In this document: positions 32,849-40,501 of the stretch, piece after piece
How the letters are laid out: each line of letters begins with the position of its first letter
Position numbering within the stretch: position 1 is the stretch's first letter
NCBI GenBank assembly: GCA_910577785.1
Contig: CAJTNT010000034.1
Location: 1-40,501 of the forward strand
Reading direction: 5' to 3'
Length of the DNA stretch: 40,501 nt
Origin: an uncultured Lachnospiraceae bacterium
Lineage (GTDB): Bacteria > Bacillota > Clostridia > Lachnospirales > Lachnospiraceae
Notes under the pieces: generated by a model
What the model was told of the DNA's origin: nothing
What the model saw: the letters and a program-made list of their open reading frames with translations, nothing else
Databases searched by the model: none
Position numbers and translations under genes: made by a program

Positions 32849-33838
32849 CTACTCTTCCCGTTTCCCTGATAAAAATTCTACATATTTTCCTGTGCCAATT
32901 GCAACACAGGTCATAGGCTCTTCGGCAGTCATGGTATTAATCCCTGTCCTGTCCTCAATCAGCTCTTCTAATCCCCGCAGCAGCGCGCCGCCGCCGGTGA
33001 GGATAATCCCTCTGTCTGCCACATCCGCTGCCAATTCTGGCGGCGTCTTCTCCAATACGCTATGGACAGCCTCCACAATCTGCAGGGTATTTTCGCGCAA
33101 TGCCTCCTCCGTCTCTTCCGAAGATACCGACACCGTCTTAGGAAGGCCCGTCACCAGGTTCCTGCCCCTTACGTCCATGGTATCATTCTGCGCAAGCGGG
33201 AAGCATGTGCCGATTTTAATCTTGATATCCTCGGCGGTTCTCTCACCGATTAATAAATTGTGCTTCTTCCTCATATAACGCACGATCGCTTCGTCAAAAT
33301 CATCCCCGGCAATCTTAATCGAAGTGCTGACCACTGTGCCGCCTAGGGAAATGACTGCAATATCTGCCGTGCCGCCGCCAATATCTACAATCATATTGCC
33401 GCAGGGCTTGGCAATGTCCACGCCGGCGCCAATCGCCGCCGCTATTGGCTCTTCTATAATAGAAACTTCCCTGGCGCCCGCCTGGAATGTTGCATCCTCT
33501 ACGGCCTTCTTCTCCACTTCTGTCACGCCGCTGGGGACGCATACGCTGATCCTCGGCTTGCGGAAGCTCTTCTTGCCCAATGCCTTCTGGATAAAATACT
33601 TCAGCATTTTCTCTGTTACCGTATAGTCAGAAATTACGCCCTGGCGCAGAGGCCTCACTGCTACAATATTCCCCGGCGTCCTCCCAAGCATCAGGCGGGC
33701 TTCTTCCCCGATTGCCTTTATCTTGTTCGTGTCTCTGTCAAAAGCAACAACGGATGGCTCCTTTAATACAACGCCCTTCCCTTTGATATACACCAGAATG
33801 CTGGCTGTTCCTAAATCAATTCCAATATCTGTGGCCAT
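32849..33838 (-). CDS. mreB: MreB/Mbl-family bacterial actin
   Basis: A 329-residue filament-forming actin homologue that directs cell-wall synthesis along the rod. Motifs are IGIDLGTASILVY at the N-terminus (phosphate 1), IIEEPIAAAIGAGVDI, MIVDIGGGTADIAVISLGG (phosphate 2) and GIILTGGGALLRGL (adenosine). The position before two rod genes matches mbl of Bacillus better than the mreBCD operon. The ATG follows AAAGGGG. Confidence 0.95.
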   Translation of the reverse strand: MATDIGIDLGTASILVYIKGKGVVLKEPSVVAFDRDTNKIKAIGEEARLMLGRTPGNIVAVRPLRQGVISDYTVTEKMLKYFIQKALGKKSFRKPRISVCVPSGVTEVEKKAVEDATFQAGAREVSIIEEPIAAAIGAGVDIAKPCGNMIVDIGGGTADIAVISLGGTVVSTSIKIAGDDFDEAIVRYMRKKHNLLIGERTAEDIKIKIGTCFPLAQNDTMDVRGRNLVTGLPKTVSVSSEETEEALRENTLQIVEAVHSVLEKTPPELAADVADRGIILTGGGALLRGLEELIEDRTGINTMTAEEPMTCVAIGTGKYVEFLSGKREE

Positions 33839-34140
33839 ATGACTGTCCCCTTTCGTTCTCTATCCAAACACACGCTACAAGGATATACATCCTGTAACGA
33901 ATCAGTACCTTGCGAAGATACTCCTATTTTTCCATACATAGATACATTATATACAATCATGAGGATTTTTCAAAGCCTTTTTTTCCAAATATTAAAAAAA
34001 CGTGCATTCTTAACCTTTTTCTCAGCTTTCCTTAGAAAAGTTTATGTATTTTTTATATTTTTTGGATTTATTTTGTATTTCTCTCACATATTTATCACAT
34101 TCTATGCTTATACTTTATCACGTACTAGCTAATAAGCTAA
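33839..34140. other. AT-rich upstream region of mreB
   Basis: About 300 bases with no gene. A plus-strand open frame here has no ribosome binding site and an unlikely composition. The promoter of the mreB-flhO-flhP unit should be within, but no single box pair stands out. Confidence 0.5.
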
Positions 34141-34232
34141 TATAATTTTTCATAACTCATGCTTCCTGGATTCCTAGAATCCAGGAGGTACTCCCCGTAG
34201 ATTTTTGGCCGCCCGTCAGGGCGGCCATTTTG
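34141..34232 (+). ncRNA. Possible small RNA ending in a plus-strand terminator
   Basis: A TATAAT (34141-34146) is followed by a perfect hairpin TCCTGGATTC/GAATCCAGGA (34164-34186) and then by GGCCGCCC-GTCA-GGGCGGCC (34207-34226) with ATTTTGTT after it. The U-run exists only on the plus strand, while every gene nearby is on the minus strand. A TSS near 34153 would give an RNA of about 80 bases. The -35 box is weak, so the strand and start are uncertain. The stem could instead simply separate pepP from mreB. Confidence 0.35.
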
Positions 34233-34238
34233 TTCCAG

Positions 34239-36029
34239 TCAGATTTCCCTCGTATACTCTGCCAGCCATTCCCGTTCTTCTGCTGACAGATACGGGGCAA
34301 GCTTAGCATATACGGTTTTGTGGTAATCATTCAGGAGCTTCCGTTCCCTTGCCGTCATTTCCTCCGGAAGGATAGCGTCCAGGTCAATCGGGGCATAGGT
34401 GATTGTCTCAAATTCCATAAACTGGCCGTATTCATTTTTTTCCGCCTTTTTGCAGAGCAGCTCATTCTCCGTACGTATCCCATATTTCCCTTCCAGGTAC
34501 AGACCTGGCTCATCCGTGGTAACCATCCCCTCTTCCAGGACACAGCAGTCATTCCGTTCGGGGACGATTTTCCAACGGAAACCATTCGGCCCTTCATGGA
34601 CGTTCAGCAGATAGCCAATGCCATGGCCGGTGCCGCATTTGTAGTCCAAACCCAGATCCCATAGAGGGCCCCTGGAAAGGATATCCAGGTTGAGTCCGCT
34701 GCAGCCGTGGAGAAACTTGGCGGCGGCCAGGTTCAGGTTGGAACGGCAGACCGTGGTAAAATGGAATTTCTCCTCCCCAGACAGCGCGCCGAGGGCAATT
34801 GTCCTCGTGATATCCGTGCTGCCGTCCAGGTAGTGGCCGCCGGAATCTACCAGCAGGAAGCCCTTCGGCTCCAGCTTTGTATCAGACTCTGGGGTCGCCG
34901 TATAGTGCATCATGGCCGCATTTGCCCCATAGGCGCTGATGGTGTCGAAGCTCAAGTCCACAAACAAGTCCTGGGCGCGGCGGCAGTTTTCCAGATAATC
35001 AGAAGCGGACATCTCCGTAATTTCCGTTTTGCCGATATTGCTCTTCAGCCAGTACATAAATTTCGTAAAGGCCACGCCGTCCTTGACATGGGCATTGCGC
35101 ATATTGGAGATCTCTGTCTCATTTTTAACAGACTTCATCCACTCGGTCGGATTGTCAGCCTGGACAACCTCCACTTCCTCTGGCAGGCTGTGGAAAATAC
35201 GGTAATTGACAGTCTTGGCGTCCAGCAGCACCGCTTTCCCGACCGGAATCTGGGCTGCATATTCATAAATGGCTTCGTAAGGGCGCAGCATTATGTTATT
35301 TTCCTGGCAATAAGCCCTTAACGCATCATCCAAAACCTCCGGGCGGACAAACCAGATGCTTTCTTCCATTGTAATAGCGGCAAAGGAGAGCACAACTGGG
35401 ACATGGCGGATATCACCCCCACGGATGTTGAACAGCCAGGCAATGTCGTAGAGGGAGGTAAGGATGTGGATGCCCGCCTTCTGCTCTTTCATTTTCTCCC
35501 GCAGCTTCTTAAGCTTCGCCTGGGCGCTTTCCCCAGCATAGGCTTCCTCTAAGAGGTAGGCAGGATGCCCAGGCAGTTCTGGGCGCCCCTGCCAGATCAA
35601 GCCGACCAAATCCTCATCCACATGGATACTCCCTTGCCTCTTCCTGGCAATCTGCTCATATTCCGCGCCATCCTTGGCATTTACGACACGCCCGTCAAAG
35701 CCCAGGCAGCCGCCCTGCCCCAGGTTCTGCTCTACATATCCCCTGACCGTAGGCACGCCCTCCTCTCCCATGCGGTACAGCGCTACCGGCGTCCCCTCCA
35801 GTTCCTTCTCCGCCTGGATAAAGTAACGGCCATCCGTCCAAAGGCCTGCCTCTGCCAAGGTAATGACCGCCGTACCTGCCGATCCGGTAAAGCCGGTGAT
35901 ATATTTCCTGGCTTTAAAATAATCGCCCACATATTCTGATTCATGGAAATCAGAGGTGGGTACAATATACATATCTATCTTCCTTCGGCGCATTTCCCTG
36001 CGGAGCGCCTCAATTCTTTCTGCAATCAT
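34239..36029 (-). CDS. Xaa-Pro aminopeptidase, long form (M24B)
   Basis: A 596-residue metallopeptidase that releases an N-terminal residue before proline. The start is the ATG at 36029, six bases after AAGGAG; the frame extends upstream to 36152 without a site. Two N-terminal creatinase-like domains (about 1-290) precede the pita-bread catalytic domain, where LLVDSGGHYLDGSTDITRT carries the two metal aspartates, GTGHGIGYLLNVHEGP the histidine and TDEPGLYLEGKYGIRTENEL the glutamates. No signal peptide, so it is cytosolic and recycles proline-containing peptides. Confidence 0.92.
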   Translation of the reverse strand: MIAERIEALRREMRRRKIDMYIVPTSDFHESEYVGDYFKARKYITGFTGSAGTAVITLAEAGLWTDGRYFIQAEKELEGTPVALYRMGEEGVPTVRGYVEQNLGQGGCLGFDGRVVNAKDGAEYEQIARKRQGSIHVDEDLVGLIWQGRPELPGHPAYLLEEAYAGESAQAKLKKLREKMKEQKAGIHILTSLYDIAWLFNIRGGDIRHVPVVLSFAAITMEESIWFVRPEVLDDALRAYCQENNIMLRPYEAIYEYAAQIPVGKAVLLDAKTVNYRIFHSLPEEVEVVQADNPTEWMKSVKNETEISNMRNAHVKDGVAFTKFMYWLKSNIGKTEITEMSASDYLENCRRAQDLFVDLSFDTISAYGANAAMMHYTATPESDTKLEPKGFLLVDSGGHYLDGSTDITRTIALGALSGEEKFHFTTVCRSNLNLAAAKFLHGCSGLNLDILSRGPLWDLGLDYKCGTGHGIGYLLNVHEGPNGFRWKIVPERNDCCVLEEGMVTTDEPGLYLEGKYGIRTENELLCKKAEKNEYGQFMEFETITYAPIDLDAILPEEMTARERKLLNDYHKTVYAKLAPYLSAEEREWLAEYTREI

Positions 36030-36121
36030 AATGTTCTCCTTGTGTGGTTGTTCTGTGATTCTCAGTGCAGGGATACATTCCCTTGCTATGACCAAAAATT
36101 CTATATTGCTGCCAGCGCTGC

Positions 36122-36167
36122 AAAAAAATCCCCTGCCGCGCCAGCAAGACACGGTGGGGGAATTTTT
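36122..36167 (-). terminator. Terminator after gdhA
   Basis: On the minus strand TCCCC-CA-CCG pairs with CGG-CA-GGGGA and is followed by TTTTTTTG. Flanking A and T runs make it work in both directions. It lies about 30 bases after the gdhA stop and before the pepP-type gene. Confidence 0.85.
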
Positions 36168-36198
36168 GTGGGGTGATTTCTGCTACAGGGCTTTCAGC

Positions 36199-37533
36199 CT
36201 AAACCACGCCTTGGGCGATCATGGCCTCTGCTACTTTCTCAAAACCGGCGATATTGGCGCCTGCCACATAGTCGCCTTCCTTGCCGTAGCGCTTTGCAGC
36301 GTCATCCAGGTTATGGAAAATATTAACCATGATTCCCTGCAGCTTGCTGTCTACTTCTTCAAAGCTCCAGCTTAAACGTTCGGAGTTCTGGCTCATTTCC
36401 AGTGCGGAAGTAGCAACGCCGCCAGCATTTGCAGCCTTTCCGGGAGCAAATAATACCTTATTCTGCTGCAGATACTCGGTTGCGTCTAAGGTTGTCGGCA
36501 TGTTGGCGCCTTCTGCCACTGCGATGCAGCCATTGGCCACCAATGCTTTTGCGTCCTCTAAAAACAGCTCGTTCTGGGTAGCGCAGGGAAGGGCGATATC
36601 GCATTTTACGCTCCATACGCCGCGGCCTTCATGGTACTCTGCGCTTGGGCGGGCAGCTGCATACTCGGTCAGGCGGGCGCGTTTCACTTCCTTTACTTCT
36701 TTCAGCAGCGCAACATCAATCCCTTCCGGGTCGTAAACCCATCCGCTGGAATCGCTGACGGTCACAACCTTAGCGCCTAACTGGTGGGCTTTCTGGGTGG
36801 CATAGATTGCCACATTCCCGGAACCGGATACACATACTGTCTTGCCCTTGATGTCATGGCCGTTGCATTTCAGCATTTCCTCGGTCAGGTACAAAAGTCC
36901 ATAGCCAGTCGCCTCCGTACGTGCCAGGGAGCCGCCATAGGAAAGGCCCTTGCCTGTCAGCACGCCTTCGTAGGTACCGCGGATTTTCTTGAACTGGCCA
37001 AACATATAGCCGATTTCCCTTGCGCCCGTGCCGATATCGCCAGCCGGCACGTCAGTGTCAGCGCCAATATATTTATTCAGCTCTGTCATAAAGCTCTGGC
37101 AGAATGCCATCACCTCGCGGTCAGACTTGCCCTTAGGGTCAAAATCGGAGCCGCCCTTGCCGCCGCCAATCGGAAGGCCAGTCAGGGAGTTCTTGAAGAT
37201 CTGCTCAAAACCCAAGAACTTGATAATCCCCAGGTTTACGGACGGATGGAGGCGCAAGCCGCCCTTGTATGGCCCAATGCTGTTATTAAACTGTACGCGG
37301 TACCCTGTATTGACCTGTACCTGTCCTTTGTCATCTACCCACGGCACACGGAACTTGAACTGCCTGTCCGGCTCCGTCAGGCGCTCTAACAGCGCTTCCC
37401 TGCGGTAAGTCTCTTCATTTGCTTCAATCACTGGCCTTAAAGACTCCAATACCTCTTTTACAGCCTGGTGAAATTCAGGCTCAGCTGGGTTCTTGGCAAC
37501 TACACGCTCTAATACCTCATCTACATAGCTCAT
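36199..37533 (-). CDS. gdhA: NADP-type glutamate dehydrogenase
   Basis: A 444-residue family I enzyme that joins ammonia to 2-oxoglutarate. The substrate region GGGKGGSDFDPKGKSD (123-138) has the catalytic Lys126, and PAGDIGTGAREIGYMFGQ and the cofactor loop GSGNVA (about 237-242) are present. Length and motifs match the NADP-dependent hexameric enzymes of gut Clostridia; cofactor choice is inferred from the family. The ATG follows AAAGGAG by eight bases, and its own sigma-A promoter lies upstream, so it is a single-gene unit. Confidence 0.95.
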   Translation of the reverse strand: MSYVDEVLERVVAKNPAEPEFHQAVKEVLESLRPVIEANEETYRREALLERLTEPDRQFKFRVPWVDDKGQVQVNTGYRVQFNNSIGPYKGGLRLHPSVNLGIIKFLGFEQIFKNSLTGLPIGGGKGGSDFDPKGKSDREVMAFCQSFMTELNKYIGADTDVPAGDIGTGAREIGYMFGQFKKIRGTYEGVLTGKGLSYGGSLARTEATGYGLLYLTEEMLKCNGHDIKGKTVCVSGSGNVAIYATQKAHQLGAKVVTVSDSSGWVYDPEGIDVALLKEVKEVKRARLTEYAAARPSAEYHEGRGVWSVKCDIALPCATQNELFLEDAKALVANGCIAVAEGANMPTTLDATEYLQQNKVLFAPGKAANAGGVATSALEMSQNSERLSWSFEEVDSKLQGIMVNIFHNLDDAAKRYGKEGDYVAGANIAGFEKVAEAMIAQGVV

Positions 37534-37585
37534 TTCTTTTCTCCTTTACTATAGTATTGTACTGCAATATTTTCCATCAGGTCTT

Positions 37586-37614
37586 ATTGTAATCTTATTT
37601 CTGGGAATTTGCAA
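37586..37614 (-). promoter_or_regulatory. Sigma-A promoter of gdhA
   Basis: On the minus strand TTGCAA (37609-37614) and TACAAT (37586-37591) are 17 bases apart. The start would be about 40 bases before the ATG. Confidence 0.75.
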
Positions 37615-37705
37615 TATTTTTTTTATTTTGCTTATTACTGAAACTCCGTCGGCCGCGCATGGCTACGGACGTCATACAATATTTTTATGACAAGTTTCAT
37701 TTATC

Positions 37706-38164
37706 TTAGCATAGATTATTTTCCTTTCCTTCCTCCAAGATCTTACGGGCTGTCTGGTATTTCTTGCGCCAAATCTCTTTTTGCTGCTCCGATACGGATT
37801 CGCCGCCCAACAGGCGGCTCTCATCGGAATTATGCGCCAAATCCGCAAGCTTTACAACCGTGGCAATATGGTTCCTGCGGATTTTGCGCACATAGTCAAA
37901 ATAGCTTTCTTTGGGATCATGGGTAAGCAATGACACTGCCTGGATGACCTCCTGGGGGAATTCCTGCGCCAGCTGCTCTATCGTGGTATCCGTATCTTCC
38001 ACAATATCATGGAGCAGCGCCACGCAGGCACTAACCTCATCCTCCATCTGCTCTGCCAGGTGTACCGGGTGCAGCACATAAGGGACCCCTCCCGCATCCA
38101 CCTGTCCATGATGCGCATCATAGGCAAATTTCATCGCCTTCATAGTCAATGGTGTGTAAATCAA
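37706..38164 (-). CDS. Small RelA/SpoT-type HD-domain hydrolase
   Basis: A 152-residue protein consisting of only the HD hydrolase part of the RelA/SpoT family, like small alarmone hydrolases. Motifs are AHHGQVDAGGVPYVLHP at the N-terminus, the metal pair LLHDIVEDTD and VKLADLAHNSDESR. No synthetase or TGS domain. It may degrade (p)ppGpp or a related nucleotide. Start is a TTG at 38164, eight bases after GGAGG. It lies 26 bases after the foldase gene and probably shares its transcript. Confidence 0.82.
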   Translation of the reverse strand: MIYTPLTMKAMKFAYDAHHGQVDAGGVPYVLHPVHLAEQMEDEVSACVALLHDIVEDTDTTIEQLAQEFPQEVIQAVSLLTHDPKESYFDYVRKIRRNHIATVVKLADLAHNSDESRLLGGESVSEQQKEIWRKKYQTARKILEEGKENNLC

Positions 38165-38190
38165 ATCGATCCCCTCCCTGCCGGCCTTCC

Positions 38191-39423
38191 TCAGCCTTCT
38201 GCCTCTCCCTCTGCGTCATCCTCCAGCCCTTCTTCGTCTTCCAGCCCGCCGTCTTCTAATTCCAGTTCTTCTCCCTCGCCTGCCTCATCTTGGGTTACTT
38301 CTGTCACCTTAGCGGACTGATATAAGAAATCTGTCACCTGATTGTGCAACAGCTGCCTTTGGACGTAGTCTTTGCCATAATCCTCCTCATACGATTCCAG
38401 GCTGTCATAGCCTTCTGCCTCTGCCAGCTTCATCGCCCCTGACTCATAATCCCCATCTTTAAGCCCTAATCCTTCCTTCTTGGCAATAGCCTCTACGACT
38501 AAGATTTCATTGACCTGTTCCAGCACCTCGTCGCTCAGGTCGTCTGTCCCCACATACTCTGCCAGAAAATCCTCATATTCCATGCCCATAAATTCCGCAA
38601 AAAGCTTATAATTTTCCTCTGTCTCGCTGTAAATCGTGTCATACAGATCCTGTGGATAGCCGTTTACCGTTGCGTTTTCCATGGCCTGAGCCAATGCGCT
38701 CTGCCCGGCCTCCTGGAGGGCGTTTTCCTTCTCGCTTGCCAGCAGCTCTTCCTTCATCTTCGCTTCATATTCTGCCGTTGTCTTGTATTCTGACACGCTT
38801 GCCACATAGTCATCATTGTATTCTGGGGTAATCACTTCGCTGATGGAGTGGATAGTGACAGTAAATTCCGCTTCCTTCCCTCCCACTTCCTCATCATAAT
38901 CCTCCGGAAATGTAGTCTGAAACGTAACTGTCTCGCCCGCATTTTTGCCAACCAGATTCTTCTCAAAGTCCTCTAAAAACTCCCCGCTGCCTAAAACCAG
39001 CTCATACTCTTCTGCACTGCCTCCGTCAAATTCCTTCCCATCTATCTTGCCTGTAAAGTCTATATTGACCAGATCGCCTTCCTGGGCAGGCCTGTCCGTG
39101 ATCTCCTTATACTCCGTATTCTCTTCTAACTCCCCCTGGATATACATCTCCACATCATCATCCAATACCTCTGGGATAATGTACTCCACTTCCATCCCCT
39201 TATAGTCGCCCAGGGTTACATAATCATCTACACTGTAATCACCGCTTTCTATTGCCTGCGTGCCCTCACCAGTTCCTGCCTTATCCGCATCTGCTTCCCC
39301 TGTGCTGCCCTCTGTATCCGTCTTCGTCCCTCCTGCGCCGTCCTTGCCCTTCCCACCGCATCCGGCGAATACCGCCAGGCTTACTATAACCGCGGCTGCC
39401 AATAAATAATTTTTTCTTTTCAT
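38191..39423 (-). CDS. Trigger-factor-like FKBP-type peptidyl-prolyl isomerase lipoprotein
   Basis: The 410-residue protein has a lipoprotein signal (hydrophobic 6-20, lipobox VFAGC with Cys22), a Gly/Thr/Asp-rich linker (23-55), a trigger-factor-like N-terminal segment, and an FKBP domain (about 105-195: GDLVNIDFTGKIDGKEFDGG and LVGKNAGETVTFQTTFPEDY). The helical trigger-factor C-terminal domain follows, then a very acidic tail of Glu, Asp and Gly. Cytosolic trigger factor has no signal, so this is an extracytoplasmic paralogue that probably folds exported proteins. The ribosome-binding motif of trigger factor is absent. The HD hydrolase follows by 26 bases. Confidence 0.88.
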   Translation of the reverse strand: MKRKNYLLAAAVIVSLAVFAGCGGKGKDGAGGTKTDTEGSTGEADADKAGTGEGTQAIESGDYSVDDYVTLGDYKGMEVEYIIPEVLDDDVEMYIQGELEENTEYKEITDRPAQEGDLVNIDFTGKIDGKEFDGGSAEEYELVLGSGEFLEDFEKNLVGKNAGETVTFQTTFPEDYDEEVGGKEAEFTVTIHSISEVITPEYNDDYVASVSEYKTTAEYEAKMKEELLASEKENALQEAGQSALAQAMENATVNGYPQDLYDTIYSETEENYKLFAEFMGMEYEDFLAEYVGTDDLSDEVLEQVNEILVVEAIAKKEGLGLKDGDYESGAMKLAEAEGYDSLESYEEDYGKDYVQRQLLHNQVTDFLYQSAKVTEVTQDEAGEGEELELEDGGLEDEEGLEDDAEGEAEG

Positions 39424-39488
39424 AGCCTTCTCTACCTTTTCTTAGAATTATTTTATATAGTAACAACTACATTTCATGTTGCAATATC

Positions 39489-39497
39489 ATTATAACA
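39489..39497 (-). promoter_or_regulatory. Extended -10 promoter of the foldase gene
   Basis: On the minus strand TGTTATAAT gives the extended form TGnTATAAT. No good -35 box is seen 17 bases upstream, which fits this promoter class. It lies about 65 bases before the foldase ATG. Confidence 0.6.
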
Positions 39498-39543
39498 GAT
39501 TATTTTGAAAAAACTATGAAAAAATGTTATTTTCGAAAAAAGA

Positions 39544-39572
39544 TAAAAAAGAATCCCGCCTTGCGGGATTCT
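39544..39572 (-). terminator. Terminator before the foldase promoter
   Basis: AGAATCCCGC pairs with GCGGGATTCT on the minus strand and is followed by TTTTTTATCTTTTTT. It ends the unit of the gene at 39649. Confidence 0.9.
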
Positions 39573-39648
39573 GCGCCACAAACGCACGGCTTTCTTGACG
39601 TACAGGCGCATCCCCCGAAAAAGGGACACGCCCGTACCAGCTTCTCCC

Positions 39649-40104
39649 CTATGGACAGACGGAATGGCGTACTCTCCATTTACCTGTCTTGCTATCAGGG
39701 ATCATCGTCCATCGCCTGTGTCGCTCCTTGTTATTTTCTTCTGTGCCGTCATAATGATACCGTTCCACATAATCAGATATAAAAACAATGTACTGAGGCG
39801 TGGATTCCTCTTCCTCATAGGTTAACGCCCTTAATTCCGAACCCGGCATATTCAAAAAGAAATAACATTTTAAGGCACTTACAGCTTCTTCTATCTCATC
39901 CATACTGTAAATCTCGGATTCACAAATACGCACATCCACATACTGCACATGGCCAGTATCAAATTCCAGCACATAGAGTACCACAAGTATCAGGACAGGC
40001 AGGAGCGTAATGATAACATTCATCCTGTATCCTGACTTTCTTCTCATGCACTTCTTCCCCCGGCTTTTGTCCCATTCAAAAAGTATTTTCATCTTTTGTC
40101 CCAT
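39649..40104 (-). CDS. Membrane-anchored hypothetical protein
   Basis: A 151-residue protein if read from the ATG at 40104. The ATG at 40047 (MRRKSGYRMNVIITLL) has GGGGGAAG eight bases upstream and is the better start, giving 132 residues. One membrane segment, VIITLLPVLILVVLYVLEF, near the N-terminus puts the rest outside. The outer part is acidic and tyrosine-rich and ends near WTMIPDSKTGKWRV. No family recognised. The duplicated ATGGGACAAAAG upstream may reflect a small duplication near the start. Confidence 0.65.
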   Translation of the reverse strand: MGQKMKILFEWDKSRGKKCMRRKSGYRMNVIITLLPVLILVVLYVLEFDTGHVQYVDVRICESEIYSMDEIEEAVSALKCYFFLNMPGSELRALTYEEEESTPQYIVFISDYVERYHYDGTEENNKERHRRWTMIPDSKTGKWRVRHSVCP

Positions 40105-40141
40105 TTTCTACTCACTTCAACTCTCATACTTTATCTACAGG

Positions 40142-40249
40142 TTACCATTCCTTGCGCACATCACCTTTTCTTTTGTATGATTCCCCTATATCCCCTGATC
40201 TGATTCTTTTCTTGTCCCTTCCACCTCCACTTCCTGTTATATTCAGCAT
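40142..40249 (-). CDS. Possible 35-residue basic small protein
   Basis: A short frame from ATG (40247-40249) to TAA encodes a very basic peptide (MLNITGSGGGRDKKRIRSGD, then a Lys/Arg-rich end). GGGAG lies eight bases upstream and a promoter candidate (40305-40333) precedes it. No similarity is recognised. It may be a real small protein, an upstream leader of the gene at 39649, or chance. Confidence 0.3.
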   Translation of the reverse strand: MLNITGSGGGRDKKRIRSGDIGESYKRKGDVRKEW

Positions 40250-40304
40250 TCGTAAAACTCCCAAAAAGCACGTGCCTTCTGTCATTTAACGATTACCTAT
40301 AATC

Positions 40305-40333
40305 ATCATAGTTTTTAACCATTTCATATACAA
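40305..40333 (-). promoter_or_regulatory. Candidate promoter upstream of the last minus-strand unit
   Basis: On the minus strand TTGTAT (40328-40333) and TATGAT (40305-40310) are 17 bases apart. It would drive the small ORF and the membrane-anchored gene. Confidence 0.45.
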
Positions 40334-40501
40334 GCAAAAAAGTTTGAATGGCTATATTTTGGAATTAACGGTCGATTTTCTATGCTTCCAGGGCTTTCCC
40401 ATAAAATTATTCCTGTTTATGGCGAACTCTCTGTGTTTTCTGCATCATATGATTAGGTAGTCAAAAGGGTATTTGTTATTTTATCCTTTTCACGATAGGA
40501 C
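40334..40501. other. Right-hand end without a recognised gene
   Basis: AT-rich sequence with no open frame of useful length on either strand. I see nothing to annotate. Confidence 0.5.

Noticed and set aside
33839..34132. Plus-strand ORF of 97 codons upstream of mreB
   Set aside because: No start signal and a phenylalanine-rich translation expected from AT-rich noncoding DNA.

Overview
The window looks like a chromosome segment of a flagellated, low-to-mid-GC member of the Clostridia, most likely Lachnospiraceae. The evidence is GGAGG-type ribosome binding sites on nearly every gene, an ATP-linked PTS (HPr plus Enzyme I), a class III fructose-1,6-bisphosphatase, the cdaA-cdaR-glmM cluster, an mbl/mreB-flhO-flhP-type flagellar cluster and a lysine riboswitch on dapA. 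No species can be named from sequence alone. Almost all housekeeping genes are on the minus strand.

Region 1 (1-3700) is accessory DNA. It holds a cytosine-5 methyltransferase with its own N-terminal helix-turn-helix and a palindrome in its promoter, and a partner restriction-enzyme gene split by a frameshift in a run of seven C. After these comes a graveyard of mobile-element debris: a type III Mod fragment, a YolD-like fragment, a small intact hypothetical gene, and a tail fragment resembling YhcG/DUF1016 that stops at a long palindrome.

Region 2 (3767-10600) is mostly sugar metabolism: ptsH (with its own terminator), ptsI, an amylosucrase-like GH13 enzyme, a Cof-type phosphatase, a truncated AraC regulator that abuts the tail of another broken gene, a YjbR-like protein and an MgtC-like membrane protein.

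Region 3 (10691-15360) holds fbp, dapB, dapA and a small unknown gene. Upstream lies a clear sigma-A promoter, a lysine riboswitch and a terminator, so lysine should switch off the dap operon by attenuation.

Region 4 (15544-20860) is cell-surface polysaccharide synthesis: three family 2 glycosyltransferases, rmlB and rmlD (rmlA and rmlC are not in the window), and a second HPr whose end overlaps a glycosyltransferase. Region 5 (20967-26175) is glmM, cdaR and cdaA (c-di-AMP synthesis and its link to peptidoglycan precursors), preceded by two uncharacterised membrane proteins that seem to belong to the same operon.

Region 6 (26256-33838) is yvyF-comFC, recD2, a FlgJ-type rod-binding protein, two FlgG-family rod/hook genes and mreB. 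Between the rod-binding gene and flgG lies an 894-base intergenic region packed with a 127-nt nested hairpin, a 68-bp tandem repeat array and a branched inverted repeat. This is the best candidate in the window for something undescribed. Region 7 (34150-40501) holds a possible small RNA, an Xaa-Pro aminopeptidase, gdhA, a small RelA/SpoT-type HD hydrolase, a trigger-factor-like lipoprotein foldase, a membrane-anchored unknown protein and a possible 35-residue ORF.
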